From contig JAJYCZ010000002.1 in the NCBI GenBank assembly GCA_021777915.1, positions 1 to 57,657 on the forward strand: DNA of 57,657 bases. Direction: 5' to 3'. The notes under the pieces are model-generated. The model was not told where the DNA came from. It ran no database searches and was given only the letters and a program-made list of their open reading frames with translations. Below are positions 20,952 to 31,963 of this stretch, one piece after another; position 1 is the stretch's first letter; each line of letters opens with the position of its first letter. The position numbers and the translations under genes are program-made. This DNA is from Pseudomonadota bacterium (lineage in GTDB: Bacteria; Pseudomonadota; Alphaproteobacteria; Rhizobiales; Beijerinckiaceae).

Positions 20952-21342
20952 CGCCGTCCTCTCCCGAAAAATATCTTTTGGTTCAATATAGGCTGGCGCG
21001 GCGCTTTCGCCAGTTGGCGGCGGGCGCGTCCGGAATGTTTCGCGCTCCCTCCGATGCGGCTCGGACCAACATCCGAATGCCTCCAGATAGCCGTCATCGC
21101 AAGGAGCCCGAGGCGACGAAGCAAGCCATGAAATCTCCCGATATCAAGCGCGTCGCGGGCATGTATTGCTTCGCTTGGCTCGCAATGACGGCGCGCTTTG
21201 AGTTTTTTTGGCGGCGCACAACCGATAACGCATTGGCGCCGCGCGTTTTTTTCGCGCGGGCCGGCGAGACGGCGAAACTGGCCTTTGCCGGAAGAATCGC
21301 CTAGAAAGAAAAGAATTTCCGTCTCCAGCCCGCGAGCGCATT
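20952..21342. other. 391-bp gap before gyrA
   Basis: Contains the inverted-repeat element at 21091-21191, and otherwise no gene I can support. The gyrA promoter should lie in the last 150 bases, but no convincing -35/-10 pair was found. Confidence 0.5.
21091..21191. repeat. About 100-bp palindromic repeat ending in GTCAT(T/C)GC-type arms
   Basis: Imperfect inverted repeat. The left arm starts CCGTCATCGCAAGGAGCC, with GACGAAGCAAGCCATG inside; the right arm reads CATGTATTGCTTCGCT then CTCGCAATGACGG. The outer ends pair as CCGTCAT(C/T)GC. This GCAATGACG-type palindrome is a widespread miniature intergenic repeat found in many proteobacterial genomes. It has no coding capacity. Only one copy was noticed in this window. 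Confidence 0.75.
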
Positions 21343-24069
<2,727 letters not shown>

Positions 24070-24074
24070 GCGGG

Positions 24075-24836
24075 ATGGCCGGGAACCCGCCGCATGACGA
24101 TATTTTCGACGCCGATTTCGCGCGCCGCCGCGAGGCCGCCCGGGCGCGGCTCGATTCGATAGACCCCGCGCGGCGGGGCGAGCCGCTGGCGGACCCGAAG
24201 CGCCAGAATTGGTTCGAGGCCGTCTATGAACTGGCCGATGGCGACCCGGCAGGCGTCCCCTGGGGCAATCTTGCCCCCCATCCCCTGCTGGCGGACTGGC
24301 TTCAGCAAAATCCAGACCTTGCCGGCATGAAGGCGCTCGATGTCGGCTGCGGGCTTGGCGACAACGCCGCCGCTCTGGCGGATCGCGGCGCCGAGGTTAC
24401 GGCTTTCGATTTCGCGCCGCGCGCGGTGGACTGGGCGCGCGGGCGGTTTGCCGGCAAAGCGATAGATTTCGTCGTCGCCGATCTCTTCGCCCCGCCGCCG
24501 CAATGGCGCGAGGCTTTCGACCTCGTCCATGAAACCTATACCTTGCAGGCCCTGCCGGCTGAACTTCTGCCCGCGATGCGGCAAGCGTCGGCGGGTTTCG
24601 TCAAGCCGGGCGGGCGCCTGCTGGCGGTCGCCCGCGCCCGTGAGGACAATGAAAGGATCGAGGGGCCGCCGTGGCCGCTCGCCCGCGGCGATATCGAGGC
24701 GTTTCGCGACTGCGGCCTGGTGCTGGAGCGCCTGGACGATGCGCCGTCAGGCCCGGCGGCGATCCGCCACTGGCGGGCCTTGTTCCGCAAGCCGCTTCAG
24801 GACGAACGACAAAAAAAAATTCTCTGTCCGCGTTGA
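24075..24836 (+). CDS. Class I SAM-dependent methyltransferase, 3' end altered by an inserted unit
   Basis: 253 residues with a Rossmann-type SAM site: motif I LDVGCGLGDNAAALAD, then VTAFDFAP (acidic ribose binder) and DLVHETYTLQALP after strand 4. It resembles the thiopurine-methyltransferase-like/Methyltransf_25 group; the substrate is unknown. ATG 24075 has GAGG ten bases upstream; a TTG at 24066 overlapping the gyrA stop is the alternative. The last five codons (ILCPR) and the stop lie in or at the left inverted repeat of the unit at 24822-25457, so the native C-terminus may have been lost or changed. The A9 tract at 24811-24819 lies just before it. Confidence 0.82.
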   Translation: MAGNPPHDDIFDADFARRREAARARLDSIDPARRGEPLADPKRQNWFEAVYELADGDPAGVPWGNLAPHPLLADWLQQNPDLAGMKALDVGCGLGDNAAALADRGAEVTAFDFAPRAVDWARGRFAGKAIDFVVADLFAPPPQWREAFDLVHETYTLQALPAELLPAMRQASAGFVKPGGRLLAVARAREDNERIEGPPWPLARGDIEAFRDCGLVLERLDDAPSGPAAIRHWRALFRKPLQDERQKKILCPR

Positions 24837-24891
24837 GTGTGGGTGCATCCGACAATGTTCCATTCTTTTCCGGTTTCGCGCCCGATGTAGT

Positions 24892-25035
24892 ATGGTGCCG
24901 CCTTCGCTGCCAGACACGGATGCCCGTTTCGAGCAAATCGAACGGATTCGGACGACAATCTCAAAACTCGACGCCGCGCAACTCCTTGAAATAATTAATT
25001 ACCTTGAAAGTCTTATTGGGGACGGAAAGCGGTAA
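24892..25035 (+). CDS. 47-aa helical protein inside the inverted-repeat unit
   Basis: Predicted 47 residues starting MVPPSLPDTDARF. The rest is strongly amphipathic helix (EQIERIRTTISKLDAAQLL, EIINYLESLIGDGKR). It uses AT-rich codons unlike the surrounding genes. No good ribosome site is visible before ATG 24892, which lowers confidence. It ends 23 bases before the 105-aa ORF, so the two could form a small operon. Two-gene units of this size are sometimes toxin-antitoxin or cargo pairs, but nothing here identifies either role. Confidence 0.45.
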   Translation: MVPPSLPDTDARFEQIERIRTTISKLDAAQLLEIINYLESLIGDGKR

Positions 25036-25058
25036 GATGACAACGAGAGGATCGTTTC

Positions 25059-25376
25059 ATGTGGCCATTTTCACATAGATCGAAAAACGCCAAAGCGGAG
25101 GCGGCGGTCGCTGTTCTGGGGGAAGCGAAGGCGGCAGTCGCAGAGAGATGGCTCTATTTCCGCAAGGCTATGCCGTTCAAGGATAACGTTCCACTTATCG
25201 ACATCATCACCGCGTTCGCAATGCCGATGTTCGAGGGCTTGCGGCGCAATTTGCCACCGCTTCGACACGCGCCAGATGCTGTGCTCTTAGTGATTGTTGC
25301 CAAGGGGATTGAACAATCGGGCACCCATTCGCGAGCCGAGATCGAAGCGGCTCTTGGCACTCCACTGCCCGACTGA
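25059..25376 (+). CDS. 105-aa protein of unknown function inside the inverted-repeat unit
   Basis: Starts MWPFSHRSKNAKAEAAVAV after a ribosome site (GAGAGGA about ten bases upstream). It has a basic start, a central mostly helical region with FKDNVPLIDIITAFAMPMF and a hydrophobic stretch DAVLLVIVAKGIEQSG, and a C-terminus EIEAALGTPLPD that looks like a short helix. It has no signal peptide; the hydrophobic stretch is too short to be a sure membrane helix. I recognise no family. Composition is lower in GC than its neighbours, suggesting transfer with the unit. Coding is likely from the ribosome site and length. Confidence 0.6.
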   Translation: MWPFSHRSKNAKAEAAVAVLGEAKAAVAERWLYFRKAMPFKDNVPLIDIITAFAMPMFEGLRRNLPPLRHAPDAVLLVIVAKGIEQSGTHSRAEIEAALGTPLPD

Positions 25377-25462
25377 ACGTTCAAAAGCGCATCTACATGA
25401 AATAACGACTGCACTATCGTGGGCCTTGCGGCATACCCACACTCAACGCGGACAGAGCAAAC

Positions 25463-25487
25463 AAAAAAGCCGCCCGAAGGCGGCTTT
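25463..25487 (-). terminator. Rho-independent terminator after rpmG
   Basis: AAAGCCGCC (25466-25474), loop CGAA, GGCGGCTTT (25479-25487). On the minus strand the stem is followed by TTTTTTG, in the right orientation and 20 bases past the rpmG stop. It is nearly symmetric, so it may also stop plus-strand reading from the inserted unit. Confidence 0.85.
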
Positions 25488-25506
25488 ACGTCGGATTTTT
25501 AAGTGA

Positions 25507-25674
25507 TCACTTGATCTTGGTTTCCTTGAACTCGACGTGCTTGCGCGCGACGGGATCGTATTTCTTGAACGCGAGCTTGTCGGTCTTGGTGCGGGCGTTC
25601 TTTTTGGTGACGTAGAAATAGCCGGTGTCGGCGGTCGACAGCAGCTTGATCTTGATCGTGGCGGCCTTGGCCAT
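25507..25674 (-). CDS. rpmG: 50S ribosomal protein L33
   Basis: 55 residues, the normal L33 size, with [37 protein letters not shown] and [17 protein letters not shown]. The usual CxxC zinc knuckles are absent, as in alphaproteobacterial L33. ATG 25674 is the family start; the frame upstream is not conserved. It is monocistronic: a terminator follows directly, and the divergent universal stress gene begins 212 bases away. Confidence 0.95.
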   Translation of the reverse strand: MAKAATIKIKLLSTADTGYFYVTKKNARTKTDKLAFKKYDPVARKHVEFKETKIK

Positions 25675-25885
25675 GGCGGTTACCTTGAAAGCGAAGCTGG
25701 GGCCGCATCCTGAAAAGCGGACATTGGCCGATGACGGAACAAAAGAGGCCGGATCGCTCCGGCCCAAACTCGCGCGCACCATACGCGCCGCTCACCTTTT
25801 GTCAAGCCGCGCCTTCGCGGCTCATTTTTCCATGGAAGGCGGGCGGTCGCGGGTCTAAATTATGGGCATTCAAGGAGGAACGCTC

Positions 25886-26740
25886 GTGACTGCCGGGGCT
25901 GAATCGAACGAAAAACGCGCGCTCCACATCTGCGCGCTGCTGCCGGAGGCCGAAACCGCGCTTTCGACGCTGCAATGCGCCGTCTCCGCGGCGAGCGGTT
26001 TCGACGCCGAAATCTGCGCCGCCCATGTCGGATTCGACGCCCATCATGCTTTTGTTGACGCGGAGGAGCTGGAGATCCAGCAATTACGCGAACTCTATGA
26101 AGGCCCGCCCGAAGTTCGCGCGGCGCGCGTCAAGGCGGTGGTCGATTCCTTCCGCGAGTCGGCTCCGGCCGCGCCGCCGATCGCCTGGCGCGACGACGAA
26201 GGCGATGTCGAAGCCAATGTCGCCCTTGACGCCGCCAGAGCGGACCTGATCGTGGTCAGCCGGCCGGTCCATCTGGACGCCGCCGACGCCTTCCACGCCG
26301 CCTTGTTCGGCGGCCAAAGGCTGGTGCTGGTCGCGCCGCGTGACGTGATCGACGGCGAGCGGGTCATCGGCCGCCATATCGTCATCGGCTGGAAGCCTGG
26401 CGCCCCGGCCGAGGCGGCGGCGCTGGCGGCCCTGCCCTGGCTGAAAAAGGCCGCAAAGATAACGGTGCTTTGGGGCGCCAAGCCCGGGGCCGGCTTTTAT
26501 GAGCCCAGCGCCCGCGCGTTCTTCCAGCGACTCGGCCTGAATGTCGAGATTCTCCATCTTGCGCGCAGCGCCGGAAGCGTCGGCCATGACCTGCTGAACG
26601 AAACGGAACGGCTCGGCGGCGACTGCCTGCTGATCGGCGCCTATACCCATGGCGCGTGGTGGGAGGCGCTCTTTGGCGGCGTCACCCGCGATGTCCTTGC
26701 CGAGGCGCGCATTCCCGTCTTCACCATGAGGGCGCGCTGA
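25886..26740 (+). CDS. Universal stress protein family, two-domain
   Basis: 284 residues of UspA type. The C-terminal half carries the hallmark end CLLIGAYTHGAWWEALFGGVTRDVLAEARIPVFTM, equivalent to the G-x2-G-x9-G-(S/T) nucleotide loop, although the spacing is loose. The N-terminal half is a diverged Usp-like domain with HAALFGGQRLVLVAP. The start is decided by a strong ribosome site, AAGGAGG at 25872-25878, seven bases before GTG 25886; the in-frame ATG at 25862 lies upstream of that site and would be wrong. The exact stress role is unknown. An EamA transporter gene follows after three bases. Confidence 0.85.
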   Translation: MTAGAESNEKRALHICALLPEAETALSTLQCAVSAASGFDAEICAAHVGFDAHHAFVDAEELEIQQLRELYEGPPEVRAARVKAVVDSFRESAPAAPPIAWRDDEGDVEANVALDAARADLIVVSRPVHLDAADAFHAALFGGQRLVLVAPRDVIDGERVIGRHIVIGWKPGAPAEAAALAALPWLKKAAKITVLWGAKPGAGFYEPSARAFFQRLGLNVEILHLARSAGSVGHDLLNETERLGGDCLLIGAYTHGAWWEALFGGVTRDVLAEARIPVFTMRAR

Positions 26741-26743
26741 GCC

Positions 26744-27814
26744 TTGTCGGGTTTCCTGCATCGGCTTGGGCCTTTATGGCCCGGCGTTCCATTCGCGCTC
26801 GGCTCGGCCGCGCTGTTCGGACTGACCGCGCCGCTCGCCAAGGCGCTGCTGGGGCGATTCGATCCGCAATTGCTGGCCGGCGCGCTTTATCTCGGCGCGG
26901 GCGCGGGCCTCGCCGGTTTTCATCTCGCCCGGCGCGCCGTCGGCCTGCCCGCGCCCGAGGCCCCTTTGCGCCGCGCCGATTGGCCCTGGCTCGCGGCGGT
27001 CGTGTTTTTCGGCGGGTTTCTGGGGCCCTTGCTGCTGATGGCGGGGCTGAAGGCGACCGGCGCCGCCAGCGCCTCGCTGCTGCTCAATCTCGAAGGCCTG
27101 GCGACCATGGCGATCGCCTGGCTGGTCTTTCACGAGAATGTGGACGCGCGGCTGTTCGCCGGCGCCATGGCGATCCTGGCCGGCGCCGTCGTTCTTTCCT
27201 GGCAGGGGCGCGGGCTGGCGCTGGATGAGGGCGCGCTGCTGGTCGGCGGCGCCTGCCTCGCCTGGGGGATCGACAATAATCTCACCCGCAAATTGTCCTC
27301 GGCCGATCCGGTGTCGATCGCCGCGATCAAGGGGCTGGTGGCGGGCTCGGTCAATCTTATCGCCGCGCTGGCGCGCGGCGCCGAGCCGCCCGGCCTGGTT
27401 TTTTCGAGCGCGGCCGGGCTGCTCGGCTTTTTCGCCGTCGGCGTCAGCCTCGTTTTCTATATTCTCGCTTTGCGGCGGCTGGGCGCGGCGCGCACCGGCG
27501 CCTATTTCGCCCTCGCGCCCTTCATCGGCGCGCTGGCTTCCCTGGTTTTGCTGCACGAGCAGCCGACCGTCCGGCTGCTCGTCGCCGGGGCGCTGATGGG
27601 CCTGGGCCTGTGGCCGCATCTTGCCGAGCGGCACGATCACGAACATGTTCATGAGGCGTTCGAGCATGAGCACGCCCATGTCCACGACGAGCATCACCAG
27701 CACAGCCATGAAGGGCCGGTGACCGAGCCGCATTCCCATCGCCACCGCCACGAGCGGCAGCTCCATTCCCATCCCCATTACCCGGATCTGCATCACCGCC
27801 ATACGCATGGGTGA
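26744..27814 (+). CDS. EamA/DMT-family transporter with histidine-rich C-terminal tail
   Basis: 356 residues with about ten membrane helices arranged as two EamA repeats (LGSAALFGLTAPLAKALLG opens the first; CLAWGIDNNLTRKLS opens the second). After the last helix, about 60 residues are extremely rich in His (HDHEHVHEAFEHEHAHVHD, then HHRHTHG), suggesting metal binding in the cytoplasm. Substrates of this family range from amino acids to nucleotides and metals; a metal is suggested by the tail but unproven. The start is TTG 26744, three bases after the Usp stop. Similar His-tailed EamA proteins occur in other Hyphomicrobiales. Confidence 0.85.
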   Translation: MSGFLHRLGPLWPGVPFALGSAALFGLTAPLAKALLGRFDPQLLAGALYLGAGAGLAGFHLARRAVGLPAPEAPLRRADWPWLAAVVFFGGFLGPLLLMAGLKATGAASASLLLNLEGLATMAIAWLVFHENVDARLFAGAMAILAGAVVLSWQGRGLALDEGALLVGGACLAWGIDNNLTRKLSSADPVSIAAIKGLVAGSVNLIAALARGAEPPGLVFSSAAGLLGFFAVGVSLVFYILALRRLGAARTGAYFALAPFIGALASLVLLHEQPTVRLLVAGALMGLGLWPHLAERHDHEHVHEAFEHEHAHVHDEHHQHSHEGPVTEPHSHRHRHERQLHSHPHYPDLHHRHTHG

Positions 27815-27934
27815 AGATTTCGGATTCCCTCCCTCTTTCGTGGCGCGGCAGTTGGACGGATAGCGCGCTGAAAACATGGGGGTTTTACCCCCGCCCCGGC
27901 CCTGCCCGCACGGGAGCGGCGCCGGGCGGACGCT

Positions 27935-30900
27935 TCAGCCGCGCGGCAAGGGCGGGAGCGCGCCGATCTCGCGCGAAAGCTTGCGCCGCCAGTTGCGGCG
28001 TTCGCGGTCGGTGCCGGGCAGGTTGACGGCGATTTTTTCGCTCAGCAGATCGTCGACCTGGATCATCGCCAGGGCGGAGGGCGTTTTCGCCACATAGGCA
28101 TGGATCGCGGCGGCGAAATCTTCATCGGACGCGGGATTCGTCGGGGCGAGGCCTTGCGCGGCGAGCGCCTTCAGCAGGCGGGCGATGTCGGCGGCGCGGC
28201 GCGCGCGCTCCTTTTCGGCGGCCTCCGGCGTCATCAGGCCGAGCGCGGCCTTTTCGTCGATGTCGGCGCCGAGGCGCCAGCCGGCGAGCGTCGGCAGGTC
28301 GTGGGTCGAAGCGCAGGCGACCGCCTTTTGCGGATAGGCTTCCGGCGGCGCGAAGTCGTCGCCAGAGCGTTCGAACCACAGCACGCGATAGCTCAGCACA
28401 TTGGCCGGCGCCATTTTTTCACGAAAACCCGCCGGCACCGTGCCGAGGTCCTCGCCGACGACGAGGCAGCGCGCGCGAAAACTTTCCAGCGCCAGCACGC
28501 CGACGAGGTCGTCGAGCGGATAGGAAAGATAGGCGCCCTGCGTTGCCGGCGCGCCATTCGGCACGACGAACAGCCGCTGGAGCGCCATGACATGGTCGAT
28601 GCGCAAGGCGCCGGCATGGCGCATGTTGGCGCGCAGCAATGTGGCGAAGGTTTTATAGCCGTCGCGCGCCATGGCGAGGGGGTCGGGCGGGGGCAGGCCC
28701 CAGTTCTGTCCGGTTTCGGCGATGGGGTCGGGCGGGGCGCCGACCGAGACGCCGGGCAGGAACAGGCCGCGCTCGGCGGCGACCTCGCCGCCGTCGGGCG
28801 CCGCCCCCACCGCGAGGTCGCGGTAGAAGCCCAGCGAAAGGCCGGCCGCCCGGCCGCGCGCGGCGGCGCGGGCGAATTGCCGGTCGCACAGGAATTGCTC
28901 GAACAGAATCGCGCGCTGCGAAATGTTTCGCCCGCGCGACAAAATTTCGAAGGAGGCGAAAGCCTGCAATCGTTCGCCGCCTTCGGCGATGAAGTTTTCG
29001 AATTCGCGCGCGGCGGGAAGAGCGGGAGTCTTCCGCGCGGCTTGTTCGAAGGCTGAAAAATGCGCCGCGATTTTTTGCGCCTTCAGCGCCCAGACCGCCG
29101 GGTAATCGACGTCCGGTTTTTCCGCGAGTTCCCTGGCCGCCGCGCGCTCCTCGGGCGTCAGATCGCAAGGCAGGCCGGTGATCTCTCCCAGGGTTTCGAG
29201 ATCGAGAGTGATCGGATCGAGGAAATTGCGGTCGCTCGGATAATAGGGGCTGGCGCGCTCGCGGTCGCGCGCGAAGAGCGTGTGGAGCGGATTGATTCCG
29301 ACCGTGGCGTAGCCGGCGGCGCCGGCGCGCTCCGCCAGTTCGGCGAGCGAGGTGAAATCGCCGATTCCCTGGTCGCCGTCGCGGCGAAGGCTGTAGACCT
29401 GGGCGGCGACGCCCGAGACCCGGGCGTCGAGCGCCGGCGGCCAGGCGCAGGCGGAGGGCGCGACGATCAGCGCGCAGGTCTGGCCATCCAGAGTCAGAGT
29501 GTATCGCCCGATGGGCAGGGCGGGCAGGGTCGCGACCTGGACGACGAAGGCGACGCCGTCGCAGGCGCGGCGCTTTTCCGCGCGCAGCGAGTCCGCGCCC
29601 AATGACAGCCGCCGGCGCGCGGAAAATTCGTCTTCCAGCTCCAGCTCCGCGCGCGGCTCCGCAAGGACCAGGGGAGCCTCGATTTTTTCATTCTCGCACG
29701 CGACCAGGGCGAAGGGCAGCGCCCGGCGGTCGCGCTGGTCGGCGAGCCGCGTGAGGCTGGCGCGGGCCTCGGCCTGGGTCGTCGCGGGCAGGCCCATGGC
29801 CTTGAGCAAGGCGGTCGTGGTCGCCTCCGGGACGATATGGCGCGCGCCCTTCACGTCATGCCAGTCCGGCGCGAGTCCGGCCGCTTGGGCGAGCGCGTCG
29901 AGCGTCGCGGGCGAGGCGGCGCGCGGCGTTTCCGGCTCCGCCGTGTCGATGAGCACGAGCGTCGAGCGCGGCGCGACCACAAGGATTTCATCGCCGTCGA
30001 ATCCGGCGCCGTCGCCATTGCCGTCCTCGACGCCGGTGTCGAGCGCGCGGCGCCAGAAATGGCCCCGGCTCGGGGACGGCAGGCGGAAATGCGCTTCCTC
30101 ATGGCCGGCGTTGAACAGCAGGCCGGCGCGCGAAGCGTCCGTCGTGAAAAAGCCGGCCAGAAAGCGCCGCTCGTCTTCTCGCCATTGGGCGGGTTGCAGG
30201 ATCTCGCCGTCGGCGCCGCGCCATTCGACATCGGCGGGGCCGCCGTCGTCGCGCGGCGCGCCGGTCAGGTAGCGGTCCTGGCCCAGGGCCGGCGTCGCCT
30301 TGCGCAAGGCGATCACGGCGGCGGTGAAGGCAGTCAGCCCTGGGTCCGCTTTCCGCCAGTCCAGCCAGCCGATCTCGCCGTCCTGGCAATAAGCGTTGTT
30401 GTTGCCGTTCTGGCTGTGGCCCTGCTCGGCGCCCATCGACAGCATCGGCGTGCCGTGCGCGAGCAGCAGCAGGGCAAGAAGATTGCGCTGATCGCGCCGG
30501 CGAGCCGCGCGGATCGCCTCGTCCGCCGTTTCGCCCTCGACGCCATTGTTCCAGGAATAATTGCAGTCGGTTCCGTCACGGCCGCCTTCGTCATTGGCCT
30601 CGTTGTGCTTGCGCTCGAAGGACACGAGATCGGCCAGGGTGAAGCCGTCATGGGCGGTGACGAAATTCACGCCGCGCGAGGGCGGCTTGCGGCCGGCGAA
30701 TTGATCGGACGAGCCGGCGACGCGGGTGGCGACTTCCCCGATCATGCCGGGGTCTCCGCGCCAGAATTTCCGCGCCGCGTCGCGGAAATGATCGTTCCAT
30801 TCGCCCCAACTGGCGGGAAAGGCGCCGAGCTGGTAGCCGCCTGGCCCGATGTCCCACGGCTCGGCGATGAGTTTCAGTTCGCGCAGAAGCGGGTCCTGGG

Positions 30901-31963
30901 CGATGGCGGCGAGCAGCGGCGCGTGCGGGTCGAAACCGTCGGCGCGGCGGCCAAGCGTCGTGGCGAGATCGAAACGGAAACCGTCGACGCCGCCGTAAAG
31001 CGCCCAGGCGCGCAGGGAATCCATGGCGAGGCGCACGACGGCGGGATGGTCGAGCCGCAGGATGTTGCCGCAGCCGGCGTCATTGACATAAGCGGCGGGG
31101 TCGGCGGGATCGAGCCGGTAAAAAGTCGCATTGTCGAGGCCGCGCAGCGAGACGGTCGGGCCCTTGGCGTCGCTTTCGCCGCTGTGGTTGAGCACCGCGT
31201 CGATCAGCACCTCGAAGCCGGCCTCCTGCAAGGCGGCGACGCTCTCGCGGACCTCGCGCCAGCCGCCCGGCGCGAGGCGCGGGTCGGGCGCGCAAAAGGC
31301 GATCGGATTATAGCCCCAGTAATTGGTCAGGCCGGCCGCGCGCAAATGGCGTTCGTCGATCCAGCCGGCGCAGGGCATCAGCTCCAGAGTGGTCACGCCG
31401 AGGCGCGACAGATGGTCCATGGCGGCCGGATGGGCGAGGCCGGCGAAGGTCCCGCGCAGCGCCTCGGGCACGGCGTCGAGCAGGCGGGTGAAGCCGCGCA
31501 CATGCGTTTCGTAAATGACGGTTTCAGGCCATGGAATCGCGCGGCGACGGGGCCGCGCCAGTCGCGGCGCGGCGGCGACCGCCTTGGGCGCGAAGGGCCC
31601 GCTGTCGGAGTCCGCGTCAAACAGCGAGTCGTGAAGCTGGATCGGGCCGTCGAGCGCGAGGGCGAAAGGATCGAACAGCAGCTTTTTCGGATTGAACCGC
31701 AGACCCTGGGCGGGCCGCCATGGCCCGTAAGCGCGCAGGCCATAGCGCATGCCGGCGCTTATGTGCGGCGCGAAGCCGTGAAACACCGGGCCGGTTCGCC
31801 CCGGCAAGGCGAGGCGCGCGAGTTCCTTTCGGCCGCTGGAATCGAACAGGCATAATTCGATTCCCTGGGCTGCTTCGGAATAGACCGCGACATTGGCGCC
31901 GCCCTCGACGAGGCTCAATCCGAGGGGCTCGGGCGAGCCGGGAAGGAGCTTTTCCGGGATCAA
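27935..31963 (-). CDS. glgX-malQ: Fused glycogen debranching enzyme (GlgX) and 4-alpha-glucanotransferase (MalQ)
   Basis: A single 1342-residue frame. Residues 1 to about 660 are GlgX: a CBM48 module ([19 protein letters not shown]), then a GH13 catalytic domain with DAVLNHSGE (about 254), [11 protein letters not shown] (nucleophile Asp, about 325), LIAEPWDIG (acid/base Glu, about 366) and VTAHDGFTL (about 435). After a short linker, residues from about 683 are Mal[16 protein letters not shown], then GH77 motifs [14 protein letters not shown] (about 856), LRIDHVM (about 1119), [10 protein letters not shown] (about 1168) and STHDLPT (about 1217). GlgX hydrolyses the branch stubs left by phosphorylase and MalQ recycles the released maltodextrins. 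The TTG start overlaps the glgA stop (TTGA), implying coupling. Confidence 0.9.
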   Translation of the reverse strand: MIPEKLLPGSPEPLGLSLVEGGANVAVYSEAAQGIELCLFDSSGRKELARLALPGRTGPVFHGFAPHISAGMRYGLRAYGPWRPAQGLRFNPKKLLFDPFALALDGPIQLHDSLFDADSDSGPFAPKAVAAAPRLARPRRRAIPWPETVIYETHVRGFTRLLDAVPEALRGTFAGLAHPAAMDHLSRLGVTTLELMPCAGWIDERHLRAAGLTNYWGYNPIAFCAPDPRLAPGGWREVRESVAALQEAGFEVLIDAVLNHSGESDAKGPTVSLRGLDNATFYRLDPADPAAYVNDAGCGNILRLDHPAVVRLAMDSLRAWALYGGVDGFRFDLATTLGRRADGFDPHAPLLAAIAQDPLLRELKLIAEPWDIGPGGYQLGAFPASWGEWNDHFRDAARKFWRGDPGMIGEVATRVAGSSDQFAGRKPPSRGVNFVTAHDGFTLADLVSFERKHNEANDEGGRDGTDCNYSWNNGVEGETADEAIRAARRRDQRNLLALLLLAHGTPMLSMGAEQGHSQNGNNNAYCQDGEIGWLDWRKADPGLTAFTAAVIALRKATPALGQDRYLTGAPRDDGGPADVEWRGADGEILQPAQWREDERRFLAGFFTTDASRAGLLFNAGHEEAHFRLPSPSRGHFWRRALDTGVEDGNGDGAGFDGDEILVVAPRSTLVLIDTAEPETPRAASPATLDALAQAAGLAPDWHDVKGARHIVPEATTTALLKAMGLPATTQAEARASLTRLADQRDRRALPFALVACENEKIEAPLVLAEPRAELELEDEFSARRRLSLGADSLRAEKRRACDGVAFVVQVATLPALPIGRYTLTLDGQTCALIVAPSACAWPPALDARVSGVAAQVYSLRRDGDQGIGDFTSLAELAERAGAAGYATVGINPLHTLFARDRERASPYYPSDRNFLDPITLDLETLGEITGLPCDLTPEERAAARELAEKPDVDYPAVWALKAQKIAAHFSAFEQAARKTPALPAAREFENFIAEGGERLQAFASFEILSRGRNISQRAILFEQFLCDRQFARAAARGRAAGLSLGFYRDLAVGAAPDGGEVAAERGLFLPGVSVGAPPDPIAETGQNWGLPPPDPLAMARDGYKTFATLLRANMRHAGALRIDHVMALQRLFVVPNGAPATQGAYLSYPLDDLVGVLALESFRARCLVVGEDLGTVPAGFREKMAPANVLSYRVLWFERSGDDFAPPEAYPQKAVACASTHDLPTLAGWRLGADIDEKAALGLMTPEAAEKERARRAADIARLLKALAAQGLAPTNPASDEDFAAAIHAYVAKTPSALAMIQVDDLLSEKIAVNLPGTDRERRNWRRKLSREIGALPPLPRG

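Larger units (their letters stand above)
24822..25457. mobile_element. 636-bp unit with perfect 23-bp terminal inverted repeats and two small ORFs
   Basis: The left repeat at 24822-24844 (CTCTGTCCGC through GTGTGGGT) is the exact reverse complement of 25435-25457. Between them are two plus-strand ORFs of 47 and 105 codons with visibly lower GC and codons rare in neighbouring genes (ATA, CTT, AAT, TTA-type runs). There is no transposase. Flanks are A-rich; ACAAAAAA occurs outside both ends (24809-24816 and 25461-25468), which could be a target duplication but is low complexity. The layout fits a non-autonomous transposon (MITE-like cassette) inserted at the 3' end of the methyltransferase gene. 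Mobility is inference; the repeats are seen directly. Confidence 0.6.

Noticed and set aside
24809-25468. ACAAAAAA outside both repeats as a sure 8-bp target duplication
   Set aside because: Low-complexity A tracts, and the distance from each repeat differs (5 and 3 bases), so it is only a possibility.
29837-31855. A 672-codon plus-strand frame opposite the GlgX part
   Set aside because: A shadow of the fused glgX-malQ gene, with compositionally biased translation.
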